Assembly (NCBI GenBank): GCA_017883345.1
Contig: JADGNT010000328.1
Span: 1 to 6,173 of the forward strand
DNA from: Candidatus Solibacter sp.
GTDB taxonomy: Bacteria > Acidobacteriota > Terriglobia > Bryobacterales > Bryobacteraceae
Direction of reading: 5' to 3'
DNA length: 6,173 nt
In this document: positions 1-4,521 of the stretch, piece by piece
Layout of the letters: every line of letters starts with the position of its first letter
Numbering within the stretch: position 1 is the first letter of the stretch
The notes under the pieces: model-generated
What the model was told of the DNA's origin: nothing
The model's database searches: none
The model's input: only the letters and a program-made list of their open reading frames with translations
Position numbers and translations under genes: made by a program

Positions 1-330
1 CGATATCCCACCCTATAGTTCTTTCAGGTCGTGGCTCCGTGAGAGAGAAAAAGTGAATTCGTTGGCACCCATTCGGGCGCCGCTGCCCAGTAGTCCCGAT
101 ATCGGAGGTTGAACCGGATTCCTCCTCCCTGACGCCGCAGGGTTTAGAAGGGCCGACATCTGTTACGAAACCCACCAGGAATCGGTCCACCAGCCATTAA
201 GTTGACGCCAATGCGGGTCCTGGGGTCCCCACTGGGGACGGCGCCTTGGAAAATGCGGCGTCCGTTGAGCGGGCAGCGGGACGAGGGCGTCCCGCGCGGA
301 CCAGGGAGTCCGCCCCACGTTCACGGCTTT
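1..330. other. Non-coding region with no convincing gene
   Basis: I find no credible coding region here. A plus-strand frame open from base 2 to about 112 could be the tail of a gene lying to the left, but its translation is rich in Ser, Pro and Arg and shows no family motif. Visible structure includes a perfect palindrome CCGATATCGG at 96-105, an imperfect hairpin at 64-81 (GGC-A-CCC, loop ATTC, GGG-C-GCC, with one A/C mismatch), a hairpin at 225-239 (stem GTCCCC, loop ACT) and the stronger tandem hairpins at 276-313. The right end is the 3' flank of the minus-strand PilZ gene, so the hairpins may act on its mRNA. I see no clear promoter or tRNA. Confidence 0.6.
276..313. repeat. Tandem GC-rich hairpins 3' of the PilZ gene
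   Basis: Two perfect inverted repeats abut each other. The first (276-295) has an 8-bp stem GCGGGACG around loop AGGG. The second (296-313) has a 6-bp stem GCGGAC around loop CAGGGA. Both loops contain AGGG on the plus strand. A third hairpin (stem GTCCCC, loop ACT) lies at 225-239. The pair starts 17 bases beyond the stop codon of the minus-strand PilZ gene. It could stabilise the mRNA 3' end or slow polymerase, but no run of U follows in either direction, so it is not a classical intrinsic terminator. It may instead be a copy of a dispersed hairpin repeat like those at 3629-3706 and 6101-6140. Confidence 0.6.
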
Positions 331-672
331 TCACTTTTTCGAGTGCGCGACCAGGGCGTGCAAATCCAACAGGTGTTGCGGTTTGAAGGCCTTTTTCGAC
401 CATTTGAACGAGGCGTCGAATTCCACTCCGACAAAATACCCGATTTCCCGGTAGACGCAATACCGTACGTAGCCCTGGAACGCCTGTTTGGGCTCATCCC
501 AGCGGATTTTCACACCCAACGGAATGGGCTCTTCCATTTGCAGGCAGGCCCCCGAAGCGCAAATGTCCTCCAGGATGGCTGTGGTCCCCTGCTCGCCGCC
601 CGAACGGTCTTTCCAGCGAACCTCTACCATGTCCGCGCACATCATACGAACTTCCGATCTCCTCTCGTCCAT
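331..672 (-). CDS. PilZ-domain protein (probable c-di-GMP binding)
   Basis: A 113-residue single-domain protein. PilZ domains bind cyclic di-GMP through an RxxxR motif near the N-terminus and a (D/N)xSxxG motif on the following strands. Here R5-SEV-R9 gives RxxxR, and D36-ICAS-G41 gives the second motif with Cys replacing Ser. The surrounding pattern (ILED, then SGACLQ, then a PI.LG..I.W strand, ending in a GVEF strand) is typical of the short PilZ proteins of environmental bacteria. No membrane segment or partner domain is present, so it is likely a cytoplasmic adaptor. The ATG at 672 is preceded by AAGG (678-681) five bases upstream, a weak Shine-Dalgarno. The gene is divergent from rlpA. 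The longer plus-strand reading frame on the opposite strand shows no family resemblance and is rejected. The family call is good; c-di-GMP binding with the Cys variant is inferred. Confidence 0.82.
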   Translation of the reverse strand: MDERRSEVRMMCADMVEVRWKDRSGGEQGTTAILEDICASGACLQMEEPIPLGVKIRWDEPKQAFQGYVRYCVYREIGYFVGVEFDASFKWSKKAFKPQHLLDLHALVAHSKK

Positions 673-721
673 ACTTGCCTTATCGGCGGACAGAACCGCC
701 GACTTTACACTCCGGCGGCGG

Positions 722-737
722 CCTTCTTACTAGAAGG
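722..737. promoter_or_regulatory. Inverted repeat, possible operator
   Basis: A perfect inverted repeat with half-sites CCTTCT and AGAAGG around TACT, followed at once by the palindrome AGTACT (738-743). It sits about 10 bases upstream of the candidate -35 of rlpA and within the shared divergent region, a usual place for a dimeric regulator to bind. It also contains AAGGAG (734-739), but no start codon at a suitable distance follows, so it is not an obvious ribosome binding site. A role as operator is inferred from position and symmetry only. Confidence 0.35.
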
Positions 738-745
738 AGTACTAT

Positions 746-773
746 TTTCCATTATTTGCCCGCGTGACATAAT
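746..773 (+). promoter_or_regulatory. Candidate sigma-70 promoter for the rlpA cluster
   Basis: The -10 candidate CATAAT (768-773) matches five of six consensus bases. A weak -35 TTTCCA (746-751) lies 16 bases upstream and matches four of six. Transcription would start near 780, leaving a leader of only about eight bases before the ATG at 788. This agrees with the absence of a Shine-Dalgarno there, though a short leader would be unusual for a lipoprotein gene. Confidence 0.33.
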
Positions 774-787
774 CGAAGACTGACGCC

Positions 788-1465
788 ATGAGAACCCTCA
801 TTGTGCTCGTGGTCGCCGCCGTGGCGCTGGCTGGGTGCGGGCACAAGAAGCGCGCCCGCGTGACGCCGCTGCCGCGTCCCTCGCGCATTCCGGTGGTGGT
901 CCAACCGGGCGACACCGAAGAGGGTGTCGCCAGTTGGTACGGGCACCCGTATCACGGCCGCCCCGCCGCCAATGGCGAGATCTATGACATGGAGAAAATG
1001 ACGGCCGCGCATCGCACCCTCCCGTTCGATACCTGGGTGAGGGTCTACGACCTTGATAACAATAGGACGACCGAGGTGCGCATCACGGATCGCGGTCCGT
1101 TTGTCGGCGGGCGTATCATCGATCTTTCGCACGCTGCGGCGCGCGAGCTGGAGCTGATCGGCCCGGGTGTGGCGCGCGTGCGCATCGAAGTCGTCCGCAC
1201 GCCGCCGAACGCCGCTCCGGGGCTGTTCGCGGTTCAGGTAGGCGCCTTCCGCGACCGCGCCAACGCCGAGCGGCTGCGCAGTCAAATGGAGGCGCGCTAT
1301 GGCTCGGCCCGACTGCTTCAGCGCGCCGAGAATCCGGCGGTGTGGCGGGTTTTGGTGGGCGCGGAGACGTCGGAGGATGGGGCGAACCGGTTGGCCGAAC
1401 GCATCCGCCAAGATTCAGTTGAGAAAACGTCCGCCTTCGTTGTACGTATAGATTCAGCGACGTAG
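788..1465 (+). CDS. rlpA: RlpA-like septal lytic transglycosylase lipoprotein with SPOR domain
   Basis: A 225-residue secreted lipoprotein. The signal peptide runs over residues 1-16 and ends in lipobox L14-A-G-C17; Gly after the lipidated Cys favours the outer membrane. The double-psi beta-barrel domain (about 46-136) carries the family signatures ASWYG (48-52), HGRxxANGE (56-64), MTAAHRTLPF (71-80), DRGPF (101-105) and GRIIDLS (108-114). E64, H75 and D101 have the spacing of the Glu, His and Asp that I recall as needed for activity in Pseudomonas RlpA. A SPOR domain (about 146-222, starting LFAVQVGAF) should bind denuded septal glycan strands. The known role of the family is cleaving such glycans so that daughter cells separate. 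The domain set is complete. The ATG is fixed by the signal peptide, although no Shine-Dalgarno is visible. The next gene begins six bases after the stop, in the same frame, suggesting one operon. Confidence 0.93.
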   Translation: MRTLIVLVVAAVALAGCGHKKRARVTPLPRPSRIPVVVQPGDTEEGVASWYGHPYHGRPAANGEIYDMEKMTAAHRTLPFDTWVRVYDLDNNRTTEVRITDRGPFVGGRIIDLSHAAARELELIGPGVARVRIEVVRTPPNAAPGLFAVQVGAFRDRANAERLRSQMEARYGSARLLQRAENPAVWRVLVGAETSEDGANRLAERIRQDSVEKTSAFVVRIDSAT

Positions 1466-1471
1466 AAAAAC

Positions 1472-2485
1472 ATGGCTCCGACTCCCTCGGGGTGGGCTCA
1501 CGGGTTGGTGGGCCAGTCCCCGCAGATCGCTTCCGTCCGTAGACTGATTGGGAAAGCGGCAAATAACCGGCTTCCTGTCTTGCTGTTAGGGGAGAGCGGT
1601 ACGGGCAAGGAGGTGGTGGCCCGCGCCATCCACGACGCCAATCCGCGAGGCCAGTTTGTGCCCATCGACTGCGGTTCGTTGGTGGGAACCCTGATGGAAA
1701 GCGAACTTTTCGGCCATGCCAAGGGCGCATTCAGCGGGGCCGTCGACAACAAGCGGGGGCTGGTGGAATTGGCCGACGGCGGCACGGCCTTCTTCGACGA
1801 GATTGGCGACCTGCCGCTCGAAATGCAGATGAAGCTGCTGCGCCTGATTCAGGAGAGCGAATTCCGCGCCGTGGGCTCGCTGCAATGGCGCAAGGTGGAC
1901 CTGCGGATCATCGCCGCGACGCACCGCAACCTCAACGCCGAGGTGGCCGCGAGCCGTTTCCGGCTGGACCTGTTTTACCGCCTCAACGTCTTTGCCCTGC
2001 GACTGCCTCCGCTGCGCCACCGCAAGGAGGACATTCCCCTGCTGGTGGAGCACTTCCTGGGTGCCGGGAACACGTCCGGCCTGAGGGGGATCGAGCCCAG
2101 CCAGGAACTGTTCGAGACCTTCCACGCCTACGACTGGCCGGGCAACGTTCGCGAGTTGAAGCATTGCATCGACCGCCTGAACGCGCTCCACTCCGAAGGC
2201 GCGCTGCAAATGGCCGACCTCCCCTCCCCGCTGCGGCAGCACGGCAATATGTCCGGTCTGGAAAGGCTGTCCAGCGCCGTCACGCACTCCGATGCGGCGG
2301 CCGGTTACCTGCCCGATTTCGCCATGGCGCCGAAATCCCCGGTGATTTCCCTCCCCGAGAGCGAGCGCCACGCCATCGCCCTCGCGCTGGCCGCGACCCA
2401 CGGAGGGCGCGGCAAAGCGGCGCACCTGCTCCGTATCGGCCGCACCACGCTCTACCGGAAGATGAAACAATACGGTATTGAGTAG
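1472..2485 (+). CDS. Sigma-54-dependent activator: AAA+ core plus Fis-type HTH, no sensor domain
   Basis: A 337-residue bacterial enhancer-binding protein of the NtrC/PspF type. It remodels RNA polymerase-sigma-54 using ATP. The AAA+ domain begins almost at the N-terminus: Walker A GESGTGKE (40-47), sigma-54 contact loop GAFSGA (85-90), Walker B with D109-E110 in FFDEIGDLP, the arginine-finger region around FRLDLFYRLN (163-172) and sensor II WPGNVREL (222-229). A Fis-like helix-turn-helix closes the protein (about 295-337, with GRTTLYRKMKQYGI). The loop is GAFSGA where the consensus is GAFTGA, a conservative Thr-to-Ser change. There is no receiver, GAF or PAS domain, so control must come from a partner protein or from its abundance, as with PspF. 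The start leaves only about 11 residues before the core; no Shine-Dalgarno is seen. Its targets are unknown; operon context with rlpA and a glycosyltransferase points to envelope functions. Confidence 0.93.
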   Translation: MAPTPSGWAHGLVGQSPQIASVRRLIGKAANNRLPVLLLGESGTGKEVVARAIHDANPRGQFVPIDCGSLVGTLMESELFGHAKGAFSGAVDNKRGLVELADGGTAFFDEIGDLPLEMQMKLLRLIQESEFRAVGSLQWRKVDLRIIAATHRNLNAEVAASRFRLDLFYRLNVFALRLPPLRHRKEDIPLLVEHFLGAGNTSGLRGIEPSQELFETFHAYDWPGNVRELKHCIDRLNALHSEGALQMADLPSPLRQHGNMSGLERLSSAVTHSDAAAGYLPDFAMAPKSPVISLPESERHAIALALAATHGGRGKAAHLLRIGRTTLYRKMKQYGIE

Positions 2486-2490
2486 CCCGT

Positions 2491-3621
2491 TTGTCTAATC
2501 CGCACAACATCGCGCTGGACGCGACCTACACCATCGGCGACGCGCTCTCCGGGGTGGGGCTGTACTCGCACGAAATCCTCATGGGCCTGGCCGGCGCGCA
2601 CCCGGAGGTACGCTTCGATTTCTGTTACCGGCCGCATCGCTATCTCCGTGCGCGGCGCGCCGCCTTGCCACGGAACGCGCGGCGGCGGCTGTTGGCCGAA
2701 CCGCTCGGGCCCCGCGGCGCCGATCTTTTCCACGGGCTGAACCAACGCCTGCCGCGCATCCCGATGCGCCGCGCCATCGCCACCTTCCATGACCTCTTCG
2801 TGATGACTGGCGAATACGCAACGCCCGAGTTTCGCGCGCGCTTTACCGCCCAGGCGCGTTACGCAGCCGAACGTGCCGATGCCGTGATTGCGGTTTCGGA
2901 ATTTACCAGGAGCCAGGTGGTCTCCCTCCTGGGCGTGGATCCGGCGAAAGTCCACGTGGTCCACCACGGCATTCGGAATCTCGGGGAGCCCTTGGCAGGG
3001 CGGCGACCCGGAGGGTACCCCGCCTGCCCCGAAGGGGATCCCGCGGAAGCGGCCCGGGTCACCGGGGAGCTTGGCAGCGCCCCGCCCAGCCGCGAAAAGG
3101 TGATTCTGAACGTCGGCGCCATCCAGAAACGCAAAAATATCGCCCGCCTGGTGGAGGCGTTCGAAACCCTGGCGCCGCCGTGGCAACTGGTGCTCGCCGG
3201 ATCCCACGGCTATGGCGCCGGGGAGATTCTGGCGCGCATCGAAAAGAGCCCCGCGCGCGACCGTATACGGGTGACCGGGTACGTCTCCGCGCCCGACCTG
3301 GCCGGATGGTACGCGCGAGCCGCGGTCTTCGCCTTTCCCTCCCTGGACGAAGGTTTCGGCATGCCGGTGCTGGAGGCCATGGCGGCGGGCGTCCCGGTAA
3401 TCGCCTCGAACCGCTCCGCCCTGCCTGAAGTGGCGGGAGACGCCGCGATGCTGGTGGACCCGGACGACACCGAGGCGCTCCGCCAGGCACTCCTGGAATT
3501 GACCCTCAACGTGGATTTGTGCCGGGAATTGGTCCGCCGCGGAACCGCGCGGGCGCGAATGTTCACCTGGGAGAAAGCCGTCCGCGAAACCTGGGACGTG
3601 TATCGGACGCTCTTGGGCTAA
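2491..3621 (+). CDS. GT-B glycosyltransferase, family 4-like (mannosyltransferase type)
   Basis: A 376-residue cytoplasmic enzyme that should move a sugar from a nucleotide donor onto a growing glycan or lipid-linked glycan. The N-terminal half has an IALDATYTI...SGVGLYSHEIL opening typical of the group, FHDLF, and VSEFTRS. The C-terminal half has LNVGAIQKRKN (206-216), VTGYV, and the EX7E donor motif E287-GFGMPVL-E295 followed by GVPVIASNRSALPEV. The start is TTG at 2491, five bases after the upstream stop; the next ATG (2581) would cut off the conserved N-terminal strand. No strong Shine-Dalgarno is seen, so coupling to the upstream gene is likely. Residues about 166-186, between HHGI (158-161) and VILNVG, are encoded by a GC-rich hairpin repeat that also occurs just after the stop. 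Donor and acceptor cannot be read from the sequence. Confidence 0.9.
   Translation: MSNPHNIALDATYTIGDALSGVGLYSHEILMGLAGAHPEVRFDFCYRPHRYLRARRAALPRNARRRLLAEPLGPRGADLFHGLNQRLPRIPMRRAIATFHDLFVMTGEYATPEFRARFTAQARYAAERADAVIAVSEFTRSQVVSLLGVDPAKVHVVHHGIRNLGEPLAGRRPGGYPACPEGDPAEAARVTGELGSAPPSREKVILNVGAIQKRKNIARLVEAFETLAPPWQLVLAGSHGYGAGEILARIEKSPARDRIRVTGYVSAPDLAGWYARAAVFAFPSLDEGFGMPVLEAMAAGVPVIASNRSALPEVAGDAAMLVDPDDTEALRQALLELTLNVDLCRELVRRGTARARMFTWEKAVRETWDVYRTLLG
2987..3028. repeat. GC-rich hairpin repeat, copy A, inside the glycosyltransferase gene
   Basis: Bases 2987-3025 match 3629-3668 with a single substitution and a single-base indel. The unit can fold as a small hairpin (stem GCCCT, loop TGGC, 2988-3001) or as a larger one in which GGCAGG(G)CGG (2994-3003) pairs with CCGCCTGCC (3020-3028) around an inner hairpin ACCC-GGA-GGGT (3006-3016). 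A further hairpin CCCC-GAA-GGGG follows at 3027-3037, and CCCGG-GTCA-CCGGG at 3053-3066. In frame, the repeat encodes a Gly/Pro/Arg-rich stretch (about residues 166-179) where related enzymes usually have a shorter linker. I infer that the element inserted into or expanded within the gene, at a surface loop that tolerates it. Confidence 0.7.
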
Positions 3622-3628
3622 ACCGCCA

Positions 3629-3706
3629 AGCCCTTGGCAGGGCGGCCGACCCAGAGGGTACCCCGCCTCACCCAGCGGGCGGCCCAGAGGGCACCCCCGG
3701 ACGGGG
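3629..3706. repeat. GC-rich hairpin repeat, copy B, between convergent genes
   Basis: Copy B of the repeat starts seven bases after the glycosyltransferase stop. Relative to copy A it has an extra C at about 3646 and A instead of G in the inner loop. It contains GCCCT-TGGC-AGGGC (3630-3643), ACCC-AGA-GGGT (3649-3659), then a related hairpin GCCC-AGA-GGGC (3682-3692) and CCCCG-GA-CGGGG (3695-3706). It lies between two convergent genes and may serve as a two-way transcription barrier, although no U-tract follows it. An AT-rich inverted repeat at 3722-3741 (stem GAAAATC) overlaps the stop codon of the minus-strand gene and might contribute to termination. Confidence 0.65.
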
Positions 3707-3729
3707 CAAGCTGGGTTTCCGGAAAATCC

Positions 3730-4041
3730 TCAGCGATTTTCGTCATCGACCGCGATTTTGAGCGCGCGCAGAAAGCGGTGATCCTGGGAAGTGAATTTGA
3801 TCTTGCCGGTGGCTTCAAAAGTGCGCTTGGGCTCTTCGGTTACGTCGGGCTGGTTTTCTTCCTCGTCTTCGGCGTTCTCATCCCTCCGGTTAAAGCCGAT
3901 AGTCGCTTCCAATACCAGGAAAACGTCATAACCGGCTCTTTTGATTTCCCCGATTGCCTCCGCAATCCGGTCGGATTCGGAGAGGGAATCGTTAATCGCG
4001 TTTCCCAGCTCCTGCATGAGGTGCTTCAATGGCTCGTCCAC
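3730..4041 (-). CDS. Uncharacterised small acidic protein
   Basis: A 103-residue protein of unknown function; I recognise no named domain. Residues 1-36 look alpha-helical (HLMQELGNAINDSLSES, then AIGEIKRAG), followed by a likely beta-strand YDVFLVLEATIGF (38-50). A strongly acidic, probably disordered linker (54-71) leads to a basic and hydrophobic C-terminal patch with FTSQDHRFLRALKI (83-96). It resembles small conserved proteins I associate with Acidobacteriota, but I cannot confirm this without a search. The start is GTG at 4041, supported by AAGGGG five bases upstream; the internal ATG at residue 9 has no such site. It has no signal peptide or membrane segment, so it is likely cytoplasmic. 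It converges on the glycosyltransferase and has its own plausible promoter. Its base composition looks less GC-rich than that of the flanking enzyme genes. Confidence 0.8.
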   Translation of the reverse strand: MDEPLKHLMQELGNAINDSLSESDRIAEAIGEIKRAGYDVFLVLEATIGFNRRDENAEDEEENQPDVTEEPKRTFEATGKIKFTSQDHRFLRALKIAVDDENR

Positions 4042-4046
4042 AGATT

Positions 4047-4052
4047 CCCCTT
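4047..4052 (-). promoter_or_regulatory. Ribosome binding site deciding the GTG start
   Basis: On the minus strand this reads AAGGGG, five bases before the GTG at 4041. It is among the clearest Shine-Dalgarno sequences in the window and supports GTG over the ATG eight codons downstream. Confidence 0.6.
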
Positions 4053-4063
4053 AATGACAGATG

Positions 4064-4081
4064 CGCCGGAGACAACCGGCG
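4064..4081 (-). other. Leader hairpin upstream of the 103-residue protein gene
   Basis: A perfect 6-bp GC stem (on the minus strand CGCCGG, loop TTGTCT, CCGGCG) lies 22 bases upstream of the start codon and downstream of the predicted transcription start, so it would be in the 5' leader of the mRNA. Its layout recalls the hairpin in the PilZ leader (684-701, loop TTCTGT on the minus strand). Any regulatory role is speculative. Confidence 0.4.
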
Positions 4082-4113
4082 TTCCACCGATGGGTCCGCA
4101 TCCACCCGTTCCG

Positions 4114-4142
4114 ATTGTAGTGGACCAAACCGGGGTTCACAA
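4114..4142 (-). promoter_or_regulatory. Sigma-70-type promoter for the 103-residue protein gene
   Basis: Read on the minus strand, TTGTGA (4142-4137) is followed after exactly 17 bases by TACAAT (4119-4114). These match four and five of six consensus bases with optimal spacing. Transcription would begin near 4107 and give a leader of about 65 bases containing a hairpin and the AAGGGG site. Confidence 0.5.
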
Positions 4143-4154
4143 GCGCGTCCCTGG

Positions 4155-4185
4155 TTAACAATCGGCAATTCCCTACGGGTACATT
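4155..4185 (+). promoter_or_regulatory. Weak candidate promoter for the membrane protein-mutase unit
   Basis: TTAACA (4155-4160, five of six) and TACATT (4180-4185, four of six) are separated by 19 bases, longer than ideal. An alternative extended -10, TG-T-TACGAT (4213-4221), directly abuts the GTG start and has no -35. The unit needs a promoter in this spacer because the gene to its left is divergent, but neither candidate is strong. Confidence 0.22.
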
Positions 4186-4221
4186 ACAGGGAAAACCCCG
4201 ATTTCCGCCTTTTGTTACGAT

Positions 4222-4521
4222 GTGGGTGTGTGGAAGCATCTGACTGCGCGCAGCGGGCGGGAATTCGTCAAACATGTTGTCCCCGCCGTCCTGAAGCCGG
4301 CCCGGACCCTCTGGAATGAGGTTATCGGATTTGTTTTCTTCTGTTTGGCGGTGTATTGCGGATCTGGCATGGTACGCGCCTACATGCAGCTCGGCGGTGC
4401 GCCGCCCGACCAAGTGACCGGCCACCTGTTTCGCCTCGTTTTGTCTGCGTCAGCGACCGTCCTCATGCTGTACTTCGGCGTCACTTCCTTCCTGCGCGCC
4501 CGGAAGATTTCCCGATCATGA
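4222..4521 (+). CDS. Small two-helix membrane protein of unknown function
   Basis: A 99-residue protein with two predicted membrane segments: about 34-51 ([18 protein letters not shown]) and about 71-91 (ending LYFGVTSF). They are joined by a short linker with [11 protein letters not shown]. The second is followed by RARK, so both ends probably face the cytoplasm by the positive-inside rule, given the basic N-terminal region. I recognise no named family, although the [15 protein letters not shown] ending looks like a conserved feature. The start is uncertain: GTG at 4222 or GTG at 4228, both without a clear Shine-Dalgarno. The stop TGA overlaps the ATG of the mutase gene, so translation of the two is probably coupled. 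That arrangement argues it is a real gene. Why a membrane protein should precede a soluble mutase is not known to me. Confidence 0.75.
   Translation: MGVWKHLTARSGREFVKHVVPAVLKPARTLWNEVIGFVFFCLAVYCGSGMVRAYMQLGGAPPDQVTGHLFRLVLSASATVLMLYFGVTSFLRARKISRS

Larger units (their letters stand above)
673..787. promoter_or_regulatory. Divergent intergenic region between PilZ and rlpA
   Basis: This 115-base spacer must carry the promoters of both the leftward PilZ gene and the rightward rlpA cluster. It is AT-richer in its right half. It contains a hairpin at 684-701 (stem CGGCGG, plus-strand loop ACAGAA) that would lie in the PilZ 5' leader, 11 bases upstream of its ATG. It also holds a palindrome at 722-737 and a short AGTACT palindrome at 738-743. 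I see no convincing sigma-70 or sigma-54 promoter for the PilZ direction. Confidence 0.55.

Noticed and set aside
63..81. A sigma-54-like site beginning TTGGCACC
   Set aside because: The GG and GC elements are 11 bases apart, not 10, the -12 part lacks TTGC, and no plus-strand gene follows.
734..739. AAGGAG as a ribosome binding site for rlpA
   Set aside because: It lies about 48 bases before the ATG, far too distant, and no other start codon follows at a suitable spacing.
202..783. A long plus-strand open frame covering the PilZ gene on the other strand
   Set aside because: Its translation shows no family pattern, while the minus strand gives a well-formed PilZ domain with both motifs. It is a shadow frame.
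1586..2470. A 294-codon minus-strand frame opposite the sigma-54 activator
   Set aside because: It mirrors a strongly supported AAA+ gene and has no recognisable domain; long antisense frames are common in GC-rich genes.
4051..4425. A 124-codon minus-strand frame across the divergent spacer
   Set aside because: It overlaps the promoter region and the two-helix membrane protein gene, and its translation has no membrane segment or known motif.
4356..4517. N-terminal extension of the mutase from ATG 4356
   Set aside because: The added 54 residues are Arg-rich, unlike any mutase N-terminus, and are an out-of-frame reading of the membrane protein gene. The ATGA overlap at 4518 explains the start better.
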